Positions 9,675-17,081 of a stretch of 64,000 nucleotides of DNA are shown here, piece by piece (position 1 is the first letter of the stretch; each line of letters opens with the position of its first letter). The notes beneath the pieces are model-generated. The model was given only the letters and a program-made list of their open reading frames with translations, ran no database searches and had not been told where the DNA came from. Both the position numbers and the translations under genes were made by a program. Origin of the DNA: Solibacillus daqui (GTDB lineage: Bacteria; Bacillota; Bacilli; Bacillales_A; Planococcaceae); NCBI RefSeq assembly GCF_028747805.1, contig NZ_CP114887.1, forward strand, positions 2,597,501-2,661,500. The letters run 5' to 3'.

Positions 9675-11504
9675 TTACTTTGAAGCGTTCGCTAAAGCTT
9701 CAGCACGTTCTTTTTCCCATGCCTCTTTAGCTGATTTATACTCTTCATTGCTCATTGGCTTTTCTAGGATTGACTGACCTTTAAATTTCTCAGATGTTAC
9801 ACCAAATGGCGAATATTGTGATTCAAATGGATTTAATTTTGAAGCAACATAACCGCCACCACCAACAGCGTAAGGAATTACGAATGCTTCTTCAATTAAG
9901 AATGCTTCTGCTTTTGCAAATAGTTCATAGCGTTTTGCTGAATCAACTTCTGCTTTTGCAGCTTCTACTAACTTATCGTATTCACCGTTGTATCCTTCAG
10001 CTAACTCAGGCTTGTTGTAAGTACCACCTGCAGTGAATGGATCTGTGTACGTTGATGGGTCAGCAAAGTCTGGACCCCAGTTTGCTTCGATCATCGCGAA
10101 TTTACCTGGACGACGCACTTCACCTAAGAAGCCTGTCGCTGGACCAGCATATAATACTACATCGATGTAATCAGCACCTAATAAGTTTTCAAGTTGTTGC
10201 TCTACGACTTGCGAACGGTTCGCCCATTCAGGTGAACCAGAGTTGTATGGTAGTACTAATTTTACTGGGAATGTTGCTTTTCCAGATAAAGCAGTCATTG
10301 CCGCTTCTTTATGCTTGATTGCTAAATCTTTGTTAAATGAATCTGTTTCAGTAATTGCTTTTAAAGGCTCTAAAACTGTGTAATCTACACCTTCAACGTC
10401 TACGAAGTTTTTCGGTGTAATTGTGTTTGATAATAAATCTTGTGGGTTGTATGGCTCAATTGTTAACATCGCCGATACACGGTCTAACGCATGGTAAAGT
10501 GATTTACGGAAATCTTTGTTGTTCACTGCTACTTTCCAGTTTTCTGGCTGATTCTCTGCATCAAATTGTGGATCAAAGTTTAATGCATAGAAGTATGTGT
10601 AGAAGTTGTTTGTATTTTGACGAACTAAATCTTTTTTGTCATCCGCATTTAACCACTCATCTAAAATAGATGTTGGGATGCTTGCGCCGTCAATTTCGCC
10701 ACGTAAGAATAACTCAGGCGCAACTGTTGCTGCCTCTTTGTTATATTTGTAACGAATGCGGTCAATTTTTACATTACCTTTATCCCAGTACGTATCATTT
10801 TTCACAAGTACGCGCTCGTTTTGTGGCTCGAATTTGTCTAAAAGGTAGGCACCGTTATATAAGAATGCTTCAGCAGTTGTACCGAAAGTTTCTCCTTTTT
10901 CTGCTAAGAACTCTCCGTTAACCGGGAAGAAACATACATAGTTCAGCATTGATAGGAAGTAAGGAGTAGAGCCTTCTAATGTGTACTCTAACGTATACTT
11001 ATCTACTGCCTTTACACCAACTTGTGAGAAGTCTGTTACTTCACCGTTGTAGAAAGCGTCACCGTTTTTCACAACAGTGGCAATCCATGCCGTTGAAGAT
11101 TCATTTTTTGCATCAAGTACGTAGTTTAAACCGTCTACGAAGTCTTGTGCCACAACATCAGCAACTTCTTTTCCTTTATTATCTACCCACTTCACACCTT
11201 CACGAAGTTTGAATGTCCAAACCGTTGCATCTGCATTTGGCTCCCAGCTTTCTGCTAAACCTGGTTGTACAACACCGTACTTGTCATACTCAATTAAGCC
11301 GTCTACTAGGTTTGCAGCAACTGCAAATTCATTTGTTTCTGAAGTTTTTAAGTAGTTTAATGTTTTGATTTCACCAGAATACACTGTGCGGTACTCTTGC
11401 GGTTTGCCTGAATCGCCATCTTTGCCTGAATCCGCAGAATCATCGCTACAAGCAGCTAAAACTAATGCAAACATACATGCTAAAACTAATAAATATTTTT
11501 TCAT
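9675..11504 (-). CDS. Peptide-binding lipoprotein (OppA/DppE family)
   Basis: About 609 residues, an extracytoplasmic solute-binding family 5 protein. The signal peptide ends in the lipobox LAAC with C19 as the lipidated residue, followed by an acidic Ser/Asp linker. The family hallmark near GLAESWEPNADATVWTF, and LREGVKW, is present. ATG 11504 is chosen because GGGGGA sits 8 nt before it; the in-frame ATG at 11519 lacks a ribosome site. It delivers peptides to OppBC. Context with YkfA/B/C and DppA suggests murein-derived or D-Ala-containing ligands. Confidence 0.92.
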   Translation of the reverse strand: MKKYLLVLACMFALVLAACSDDSADSGKDGDSGKPQEYRTVYSGEIKTLNYLKTSETNEFAVAANLVDGLIEYDKYGVVQPGLAESWEPNADATVWTFKLREGVKWVDNKGKEVADVVAQDFVDGLNYVLDAKNESSTAWIATVVKNGDAFYNGEVTDFSQVGVKAVDKYTLEYTLEGSTPYFLSMLNYVCFFPVNGEFLAEKGETFGTTAEAFLYNGAYLLDKFEPQNERVLVKNDTYWDKGNVKIDRIRYKYNKEAATVAPELFLRGEIDGASIPTSILDEWLNADDKKDLVRQNTNNFYTYFYALNFDPQFDAENQPENWKVAVNNKDFRKSLYHALDRVSAMLTIEPYNPQDLLSNTITPKNFVDVEGVDYTVLEPLKAITETDSFNKDLAIKHKEAAMTALSGKATFPVKLVLPYNSGSPEWANRSQVVEQQLENLLGADYIDVVLYAGPATGFLGEVRRPGKFAMIEANWGPDFADPSTYTDPFTAGGTYNKPELAEGYNGEYDKLVEAAKAEVDSAKRYELFAKAEAFLIEEAFVIPYAVGGGGYVASKLNPFESQYSPFGVTSEKFKGQSILEKPMSNEEYKSAKEAWEKERAEALANASK

Positions 11505-11554
11505 GTACTTTTCCCCCATCCTTTTTCTTTTTCTTGGCTTTTAGGAGCCTATAG

Positions 11555-12616
11555 TTAAAATCCTAAGCCTGCGCGCTTAATCATTTGAATGGTTTCCCCT
11601 TCAAAAATCGGCCCACCTTCAATCGGATCTTTAACACAAAGACTAGGTCCATCTAAATCGACCATTGTAACGATTTTGTTAGCTGCCGCAAAATGAGCTG
11701 CCGCGCTAACACTAATTTTCGTTTCTAACATACAGCCAATCATACATTCCACACCGCTAGCCTGTGCAATATTGGCAATTTGCTGCGCCTTTGAAATGCC
11801 ACCCGTTTTCATAAGTTTAATATTTATTAAATCCGCAGCACGCTTTTCGATAACCTCGATTGCCTGCTTTGGAGAAAACACACTTTCATCTGCCAAAATC
11901 GGAGTTTGTGTGTGATTTGTCACATACTGCATTCCTGCCACATTACTATAATGTACAGGCTGCTCAACTAACTCCATTTGCACCCCTGCATCTTCTAATT
12001 GACCAATTATGGATACTGCCTGTTTCGGAGTCCATCCTTGGTTAGCATCAATTCGAAGTACAATATTTGGACCTACTGCTTCGCGAATTTTTAGTATGCG
12101 GTCTACATCTCCAGCTGGATCTTTTCCTACTTTTACTTTCAAAATTGAGAAACCGCGCTTTACTGCTTCAAGGCTATCATGAACCATTTCTGTATGATTA
12201 TTTACGCTAATGGTAATGTCTGTCGTTAACGATTTTTGATAGCCTCCGAGCAATTCATAGAGCGGTGCATTGTATTTCTTCGCCCATAGATCATACAGTG
12301 CAATTTCAACAGCAGCCTTTGCACTAGTATTTTGATATAAACAACTGTCTACACGGTCACATATTACCGCAATTTCTGCAATATCCATGCCATTGATTAG
12401 CGGTGCAATTACTTGTTCAATTGCAAATTGGATTGAGCCAAGTGTTTCTCCAGTAATTACATGTGTCGGCGCTGCTTCACCAATGCCTATTTGGCCATCA
12501 TCCGTGTGAATTGTCACCATGACATTTTGTATACTATGTACCGTTCGTAAAGCCGTCTTAAATGGGGTAATAAGTGGTGCTTCTACTAAACCTACTTTGA
12601 CATCTGTAATTTTCAT
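11555..12616 (-). CDS. ykfB: L-Ala-D/L-Glu epimerase (YkfB)
   Basis: 353 residues, enolase superfamily, dipeptide epimerase branch. The catalytic set is visible: K160-V-K162, the metal ligands D190 (RIDANQGW), E218 (VEQP) and D243 (LADES), and K267 (INIKLMKTGG) as the opposing base. It converts L-Ala-D-Glu to L-Ala-L-Glu so that ordinary peptidases can finish digestion. Fifty-odd bases separate it from the binding-protein gene, and it follows dppA in the same operon. Confidence 0.92.
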   Translation of the reverse strand: MKITDVKVGLVEAPLITPFKTALRTVHSIQNVMVTIHTDDGQIGIGEAAPTHVITGETLGSIQFAIEQVIAPLINGMDIAEIAVICDRVDSCLYQNTSAKAAVEIALYDLWAKKYNAPLYELLGGYQKSLTTDITISVNNHTEMVHDSLEAVKRGFSILKVKVGKDPAGDVDRILKIREAVGPNIVLRIDANQGWTPKQAVSIIGQLEDAGVQMELVEQPVHYSNVAGMQYVTNHTQTPILADESVFSPKQAIEVIEKRAADLINIKLMKTGGISKAQQIANIAQASGVECMIGCMLETKISVSAAAHFAAANKIVTMVDLDGPSLCVKDPIEGGPIFEGETIQMIKRAGLGF

Positions 12617-12629
12617 GCTGCCACCTACT

Positions 12630-13424
12630 TTATGTTAAAAATTGTAATAAGCGTAACACTTCGAAATAATCATCCGTTTCAAACGCTACTGTATTATGTG
12701 CCTTAAATGTTGCACCTGGATAAAACGAATTGCGGTATGCTTTAATGTGATCTTTATAAATAATCTCTACGTTAAAATGCTTCGGCAATTCGAGTTGAAG
12801 TTGTTGTCGATCTACTTTCATAGCTTGCTCGATTAGTGCTTTTGTTTCTTTTAAGGTCTTCTGTGGACTAACATTTATCGTCGCATGCCCCACCCCTTCT
12901 TTTGTTGCAAACGTAACGATGTTTTCATTAAAACGAGCAATATGCTCAGTCAATGCCTGATCACCACTTACAAAGGCAACTGGCACATTGTGAATTGCTG
13001 ATGCATAGGCATTAATAATAAATTCACTTGCATACTCACCATTAATTTTCACATCAGCTAATAAGCTTAGTGTATGCGCAAGCGGATTTTTTGCACTGCC
13101 ACCTTCACTGTGATATCCGATAAAAATAGCTCGGTCAAAACTTTCATCTAGCCCTGCCACCATACACATTGGTTCTTGTGTCCACCCGCGAATGATTTTC
13201 ACATTCTCCGGCAATTCTTCTATTAAAATATTACGCGCTGAATCATGCGCATCTTTTAATAAGATTTCAGTAGCCCCACCTGCAACCGCGCCTTCAATTG
13301 CGGCAAGCACTTCCCTTGTCATTTGCTTTTGAAACTGTAAATAGTCAGGTGAATTTAATTCCGTTTCACTCCAAACAGTCGTTCCTGTAATTCCTTCGAT
13401 ATCTGCGCTAATGTATACTTTCAT
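12630..13424 (-). CDS. dppA: D-aminopeptidase DppA (M55)
   Basis: 264 residues, the size of B. subtilis DppA. The zinc-site residues are D8 and E10 (ISADIEGITG), H60 (KDAHDS) and H105 (GYHS), with H117 as a likely catalytic residue. It is a decameric cytoplasmic zinc peptidase that releases N-terminal D-amino acids such as D-Ala. It overlaps the VanX-like gene by 4 nt and lies 13 nt before ykfB, so it is tightly embedded in the operon. Confidence 0.93.
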   Translation of the reverse strand: MKVYISADIEGITGTTVWSETELNSPDYLQFQKQMTREVLAAIEGAVAGGATEILLKDAHDSARNILIEELPENVKIIRGWTQEPMCMVAGLDESFDRAIFIGYHSEGGSAKNPLAHTLSLLADVKINGEYASEFIINAYASAIHNVPVAFVSGDQALTEHIARFNENIVTFATKEGVGHATINVSPQKTLKETKALIEQAMKVDRQQLQLELPKHFNVEIIYKDHIKAYRNSFYPGATFKAHNTVAFETDDYFEVLRLLQFLT

Positions 13425-14206
13425 TTGTATCGATACTCCTTTAGCTCATGTTGTTTAATTTTAGCAATGATTGGTCCATAGATTGCATTTGGCAATTTTG
13501 ATTTTCTAGCCCATGTCACATTCCCAAAATCATAATGCCACCATTCTTCTTCATAATTGTGAAAGCCTACATTGGTCATGCTATGAAATAAGATCCGACG
13601 ATTATTAAGGGCTTCGGTATTTTCAGCTAAATGACTTTCGAAATAGGCTGTTGCTGATTGAGCAGATGTTTCATCAAATGCCGTCCCTAAATCAAGAGGA
13701 TTTCCGTTTGCATCGCCTAATGTCAAATCAATTGCTCCTCCAGTAAGATGGGGGGCGGGATATTGTGAATCCATACTTGGAAATGCAACATATTTTAATG
13801 TTTCTTCTTCAATTTGCTGTATGTTCCAGCTCGGATATTTCTTCGTTATATCACGCTTAATTTGATCAAACAGTACTTGCTGAACTTGTAGTGGTCTGAA
13901 TCCGTCATAAACAATTAAGCTATATGCTTGCGGCAAACGATCAAGCGCGTGTAACAATCGATTCAATGCTTGCTCTCGTAAATATATGTCTTGCAAGCTA
14001 TTGGCAATACCTTGTTTATAATAACTAGATTCGATAAAAAGTCGATTTTTTATTGGCTCAAGCTTTACTAATGGCTCTTGATTCTCAATAATCGGTGGTC
14101 GCTCACCTGCACTAGCTTTTATTGTAATTGGCTGTAAATATTTTTCTAAAATCGTTATGCACCTCGTTATATGTAATACAGTAAAACACCAGAATAATGC
14201 TAACAT
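13421..14206 (-). CDS. D-alanyl-D-alanine dipeptidase, VanX/DdpX-like (M15D)
   Basis: A zinc dipeptidase of the VanX family. R104, H153 and D160 (the PHLTGGAID segment) and the EWWH motif (E221-H224) form the active site. It would split D-Ala-D-Ala inside the cell. The start is uncertain: ATG 14206 has no ribosome site and adds a hydrophobic 18-residue leader that is not family-like, whereas GAGGTG at 14160-14165 sits exactly 7 nt before an in-frame ATT at 14150-14152 (residue 19). The true start may therefore be a rare ATT codon. There is no vanHA ligase here, so a nutritional or recycling role is more likely than glycopeptide resistance. Confidence 0.85.
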   Translation of the reverse strand: MLALFWCFTVLHITRCITILEKYLQPITIKASAGERPPIIENQEPLVKLEPIKNRLFIESSYYKQGIANSLQDIYLREQALNRLLHALDRLPQAYSLIVYDGFRPLQVQQVLFDQIKRDITKKYPSWNIQQIEEETLKYVAFPSMDSQYPAPHLTGGAIDLTLGDANGNPLDLGTAFDETSAQSATAYFESHLAENTEALNNRRILFHSMTNVGFHNYEEEWWHYDFGNVTWARKSKLPNAIYGPIIAKIKQHELKEYRYK

Positions 14207-14352
14207 TTTGATTTTTCAGTATATTCATATAAAATACCACATTTTTTTCCAATGAGGAAGTTTTTTCTTGAGAATTCATTGCTATTTATAAAAATAAATT
14301 TCTATTTCTGGTCTTTACTAAAACTCAAAAGTTACATTTATATAACGCTAGA

Positions 14353-14370
14353 ATTCATAATATTATGAAT
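14353..14370. promoter_or_regulatory. Perfect 18-bp palindrome at the 3' end of the P1 peptidase gene
   Basis: ATTCATAATATTATGAAT reads identically on both strands and overlaps the stop codon of the P1 peptidase gene, about 150 nt upstream of the VanX-like gene. It could be an operator for an internal promoter of the recycling operon. No regulator is adjacent to support this. Confidence 0.35.
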
Positions 14371-15406
14371 AAAATGGATATTTTTTTACGCAATTACCTT
14401 GTCTTCCAATCGTTGTTTCAGCTTGCACAAGTGAATTAATAATGGCTTCTTCGGTAGCTTCTGCAGCTGCTGTAAATAGCAAATTCATAATCGGCTGATC
14501 ATCTCGTAATTGCATGCGTGTTTCGAGAATTTCTTCACTTTGATGTGAGATTTTATGCGCTATTGTAAAGCCAATCACTATATCGCCACTGCCATTTGAG
14601 AAATGACTTCCAGTTCGTCCAAGCCCAATTCCACATCGCTTAATCACACGTTTTAATTGGCGATCACTTAACGGTGCATCTGTCGCTAACACAATAATGA
14701 TTGATCCATCTGTTGGCGCAATCGTTGAATCCTGTGCCGGTGTGTTTACCTGATAACGTTCCTTCATAAATTCCTCACTCGTACCAAAATTACTTAATAC
14801 GAGGCATCCTACCGTATAGCTTGCATATTCAAATTCTACAATTCGCGAAGCACTGCCTATTCCGCCTTTATACCCAAAACAAACCATTCCCTTTCCTGCT
14901 CCGACCGCTCCTTCAAGTGCAACATCTGTCGTCGCATTTTCGATTGCTTCTTCGGCATGCTCTGGTTTTACTGCGCAATGTCTAATCGAATTGAGATGGC
15001 TATCATTACATTCCCCTACAACAATATTTACCGTTCCTGTCGACAAGCCAATTTCTTCATTTTGCGCTAACAAGTATTGTAAAGTTCCTTGTGTAACAGC
15101 TGGAACACTAAAAGTATTCGTCAGCATAATTGGTGATTCTAGGACACCTAGTTCATCGACTTGTACAAGCCCTGTTGTCTTTCCAAAACCATTAAGCACA
15201 TAGCTAGCAGCTGTCACTTTTTCGCGAAATAGGTTACCTCCATGCGGTAAAATAGCCGTTACACCTGTGCAAGCAACATCTCCGTCATTATTTAAAGGAT
15301 AATCCAATGTCACATGTCCTACTTTGACACCCATAACATCTGTAATACAATTTTTTTTACCTGACTTCAAATTGTCTATCTGTACGCCTAATTTTTGAAT
15401 TTTCAT
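14363..15406 (-). CDS. P1 family aminopeptidase (DmpA/BapA type)
   Basis: 347 residues, an Ntn-type hydrolase made as a single chain and self-cleaved into alpha and beta subunits. The expected cleavage lies at G234-S235 in TDGSIIIVLATDAPLSDRQL, S235 becoming the N-terminal nucleophile. DmpA/BapA relatives release N-terminal L- or D-amino acids or beta-amino acids from peptides and amides. AAAAGGAG precedes the ATG. It is the first gene of the 12-gene operon and a likely addition to the standard dpp-ykf set. Confidence 0.88.
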   Translation of the reverse strand: MKIQKLGVQIDNLKSGKKNCITDVMGVKVGHVTLDYPLNNDGDVACTGVTAILPHGGNLFREKVTAASYVLNGFGKTTGLVQVDELGVLESPIMLTNTFSVPAVTQGTLQYLLAQNEEIGLSTGTVNIVVGECNDSHLNSIRHCAVKPEHAEEAIENATTDVALEGAVGAGKGMVCFGYKGGIGSASRIVEFEYASYTVGCLVLSNFGTSEEFMKERYQVNTPAQDSTIAPTDGSIIIVLATDAPLSDRQLKRVIKRCGIGLGRTGSHFSNGSGDIVIGFTIAHKISHQSEEILETRMQLRDDQPIMNLLFTAAAEATEEAIINSLVQAETTIGRQGNCVKKYPFYS

Positions 15407-15561
15407 ATAGTTCTCCTTTTAATATGTAAATTAAATCCATATCTATCTTAATCAACAATAGCTAATTTGGATAGAGATTCGTAAATACATTTTTCACCAA
15501 ATCACGAAACATGATATCTTTTCATATGTAGATTTCCTTGAAAAATTTATTCTTTTCCGAA

Positions 15562-15601
15562 CAAAAAAAGAATTTGCCCAAAAATAATTCAGACAAATTC
15601 C
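15562..15601 (-). terminator. Terminator downstream of the 42-residue gene
   Basis: GAATTTG (15594-15600, minus strand) pairs with CAAATTC (15570-15576), followed by seven T residues on the minus strand. The loop resembles that of the transketolase-side terminator at 22605-22647 (shared GTCTG ... TTATTT ... GGGCA). Confidence 0.75.
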
Positions 15602-15650
15602 TTTACGTATCTAGAAATGTTATTTGATTCAATGCCAACATCATCATAAA

Positions 15651-15779
15651 TTATATTTCTAATATCCCTCTCGACCAACGATCTACAAAACTTTCGAACG
15701 TAATGCCGTATTTGTTATACACTTCATGATATACAAAATAAATGCCTAGTTTATCTAATAATTCATCATTAATTTTCAC
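15651..15779 (-). CDS. Small hypothetical protein, 42 residues
   Basis: A GTG-initiated frame with GGGAG upstream (GGGAGTTGTTACGGTG) encoding MKINDELLDKLGIYFVYHEV followed by a mixed amphipathic second half that ends in WSRGILEI. A good ribosome site, codon use like its neighbours and a matching terminator 50 nt downstream support a real gene. I do not recognise the family. The remaining bases between 15407 and 16033 hold AT-rich DNA with no other convincing gene. Confidence 0.6.
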   Translation of the reverse strand: MKINDELLDKLGIYFVYHEVYNKYGITFESFVDRWSRGILEI

Positions 15780-16033
15780 CGTAACAACTCCCTTAACTTT
15801 TCTTATGACGATGATGATTTTTTCTATTTCTTTGCGATAAAGTAATACTTAATTTATACCCCAAATTTCAATTTATTATTCACTTTACAAAGTCAAAAGT
15901 AAAAATTCATCATTTTCTATACCCCCTTCTCCTCGTTACAAATTTTTCACATTCTACCCAGAAATCCACCACTTAAATTGCTTGCAGTTTAGTATGATAA
16001 ATTTATGGATAATGTTTATTTGGAGGGACTGGA

Positions 16034-16519
16034 ATGAGAAAGTTAATTCCGCTGCTACTGGCAGTCATTTTATTAACAGGATGCAGCAATACGATGGAAG
16101 ATATTAAGAATGCCGCATCTGGTATTAATTCTAAAGCAAATGAAGCAGCAACAGCCATTTCGATTGATGTACATACAATTCGAGCAACTGAGTTAGAATT
16201 TGACGACGAACATGTGACAATTAACGACTTATTTAAAACTATTTTACGTGATGTTCAATGGCATTATGACGAATCGAAGAACACATTGAAAATTACAGGT
16301 ACATGGAAGGACAACCAGCTATTTTCCGACCAAGCTTTTACTGAACAACAAAAACAGGAATTAGTTGAAAATGGTAAAGTTACGATACTATTAAATTTTG
16401 TCGACAACAATTTATCTAAAAACGATACAACCGCACAAATGATCTTACATAACAAGCTGTTAGTAGATCAGCAAGGCGAACAATTATTACAACATTTTTA
16501 TGATGTTTTTAAAAACTAA
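16034..16519 (+). CDS. Small lipoprotein, unknown function
   Basis: 161 residues with a signal peptide ending in the lipobox LLTGC (C17), so a membrane-anchored lipoprotein. The mature part is soluble, with a predicted mixed alpha/beta stretch and a charged middle region. GGAGGG lies 9 nt before the ATG. No family recognised. It is flanked by long intergenic regions and has no obvious operon partners. Confidence 0.8.
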   Translation: MRKLIPLLLAVILLTGCSNTMEDIKNAASGINSKANEAATAISIDVHTIRATELEFDDEHVTINDLFKTILRDVQWHYDESKNTLKITGTWKDNQLFSDQAFTEQQKQELVENGKVTILLNFVDNNLSKNDTTAQMILHNKLLVDQQGEQLLQHFYDVFKN

Positions 16520-17081
16520 TGCTCTAGGCGAGTCAAAGGTAGAATCTATCATCCTATTAACTTAAAACCGCCCCCTAATTTCAACTATAATTAATTTGTA
16601 TTTATGTACTATTTAGGAAAGCTTAATTGCGTCCAGATTTTTGAGCCTTTCATACTTTGGCATTCACCCCCTACTTATAGAAGTAGGGGACTTCTGTACC
16701 TGTCGCTTTTCTTATGTTACAAAAAGAATCTGCTGAAACAAGTTAAATACATATTCTAGTATTATTTCTTTCTATTAAAAGCACGTTACTAATAACGAGT
16801 TGCGTACAGTATTCAACGTATCAAAATAAAAATTGAAGTGGCAAAAGATCGACCGTTTTACTGGCTTTTATTGCAGGTCTAAAGTATTATCCTAATAAAC
16901 TATAAACCTATTATTTTGATAATTGTTCCAAAATACAAACATGAATTATACTATTTTTTACTTTTAGGCATTTAGACCTTTTATACGTAATTTATTTCAA
17001 ATTCCCATAAATTTTGTTTTAATTTATAGTAATTTTGTTATACTTTAACTAATTCCAACATTTTATTAAGGGGGAAATTTT
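16520..17081. other. Gene-poor interval with one IS605-type relic
   Basis: This 560-base interval contains no convincing open reading frame. It holds the relic described at 16625-16705 and AT-rich sequence leading to the GGGGGAAA ribosome site of the cyclic-di-GMP phosphodiesterase gene. No c-di-GMP riboswitch consensus was seen. Confidence 0.5.
16625..16705 (+). mobile_element. IS200/IS605-type right-end relic (copy A)
   Basis: The segment begins AATTGCGTCCAGATTT, then GGCATTCA and the hairpin CCCCTACTT/AAGTAGGGG (16667-16689) followed by GACTTCTG. This hairpin-plus-GACTTC end is typical of the right ends of IS605-family elements, where TnpB guide RNAs terminate. Compared with the copy at 24799-25020, about 130-150 internal bases are missing. 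There is no transposase or TnpB gene. Confidence 0.55.

Noticed and set aside
9794-11212. Several + strand frames opposite the peptide-binding gene
   Set aside because: Low-complexity Leu/His/Gln-rich translations with no ribosome sites; shadows of the real minus-strand gene.
13421-14206. Glycopeptide resistance (vanX)
   Set aside because: No vanH, vanA-type ligase or VanRS regulators nearby. Context is peptide catabolism.
16520-17081. c-di-GMP riboswitch before the EAL gene
   Set aside because: No GEMM consensus or matching helices. The visible hairpin belongs to an IS605-type right end.
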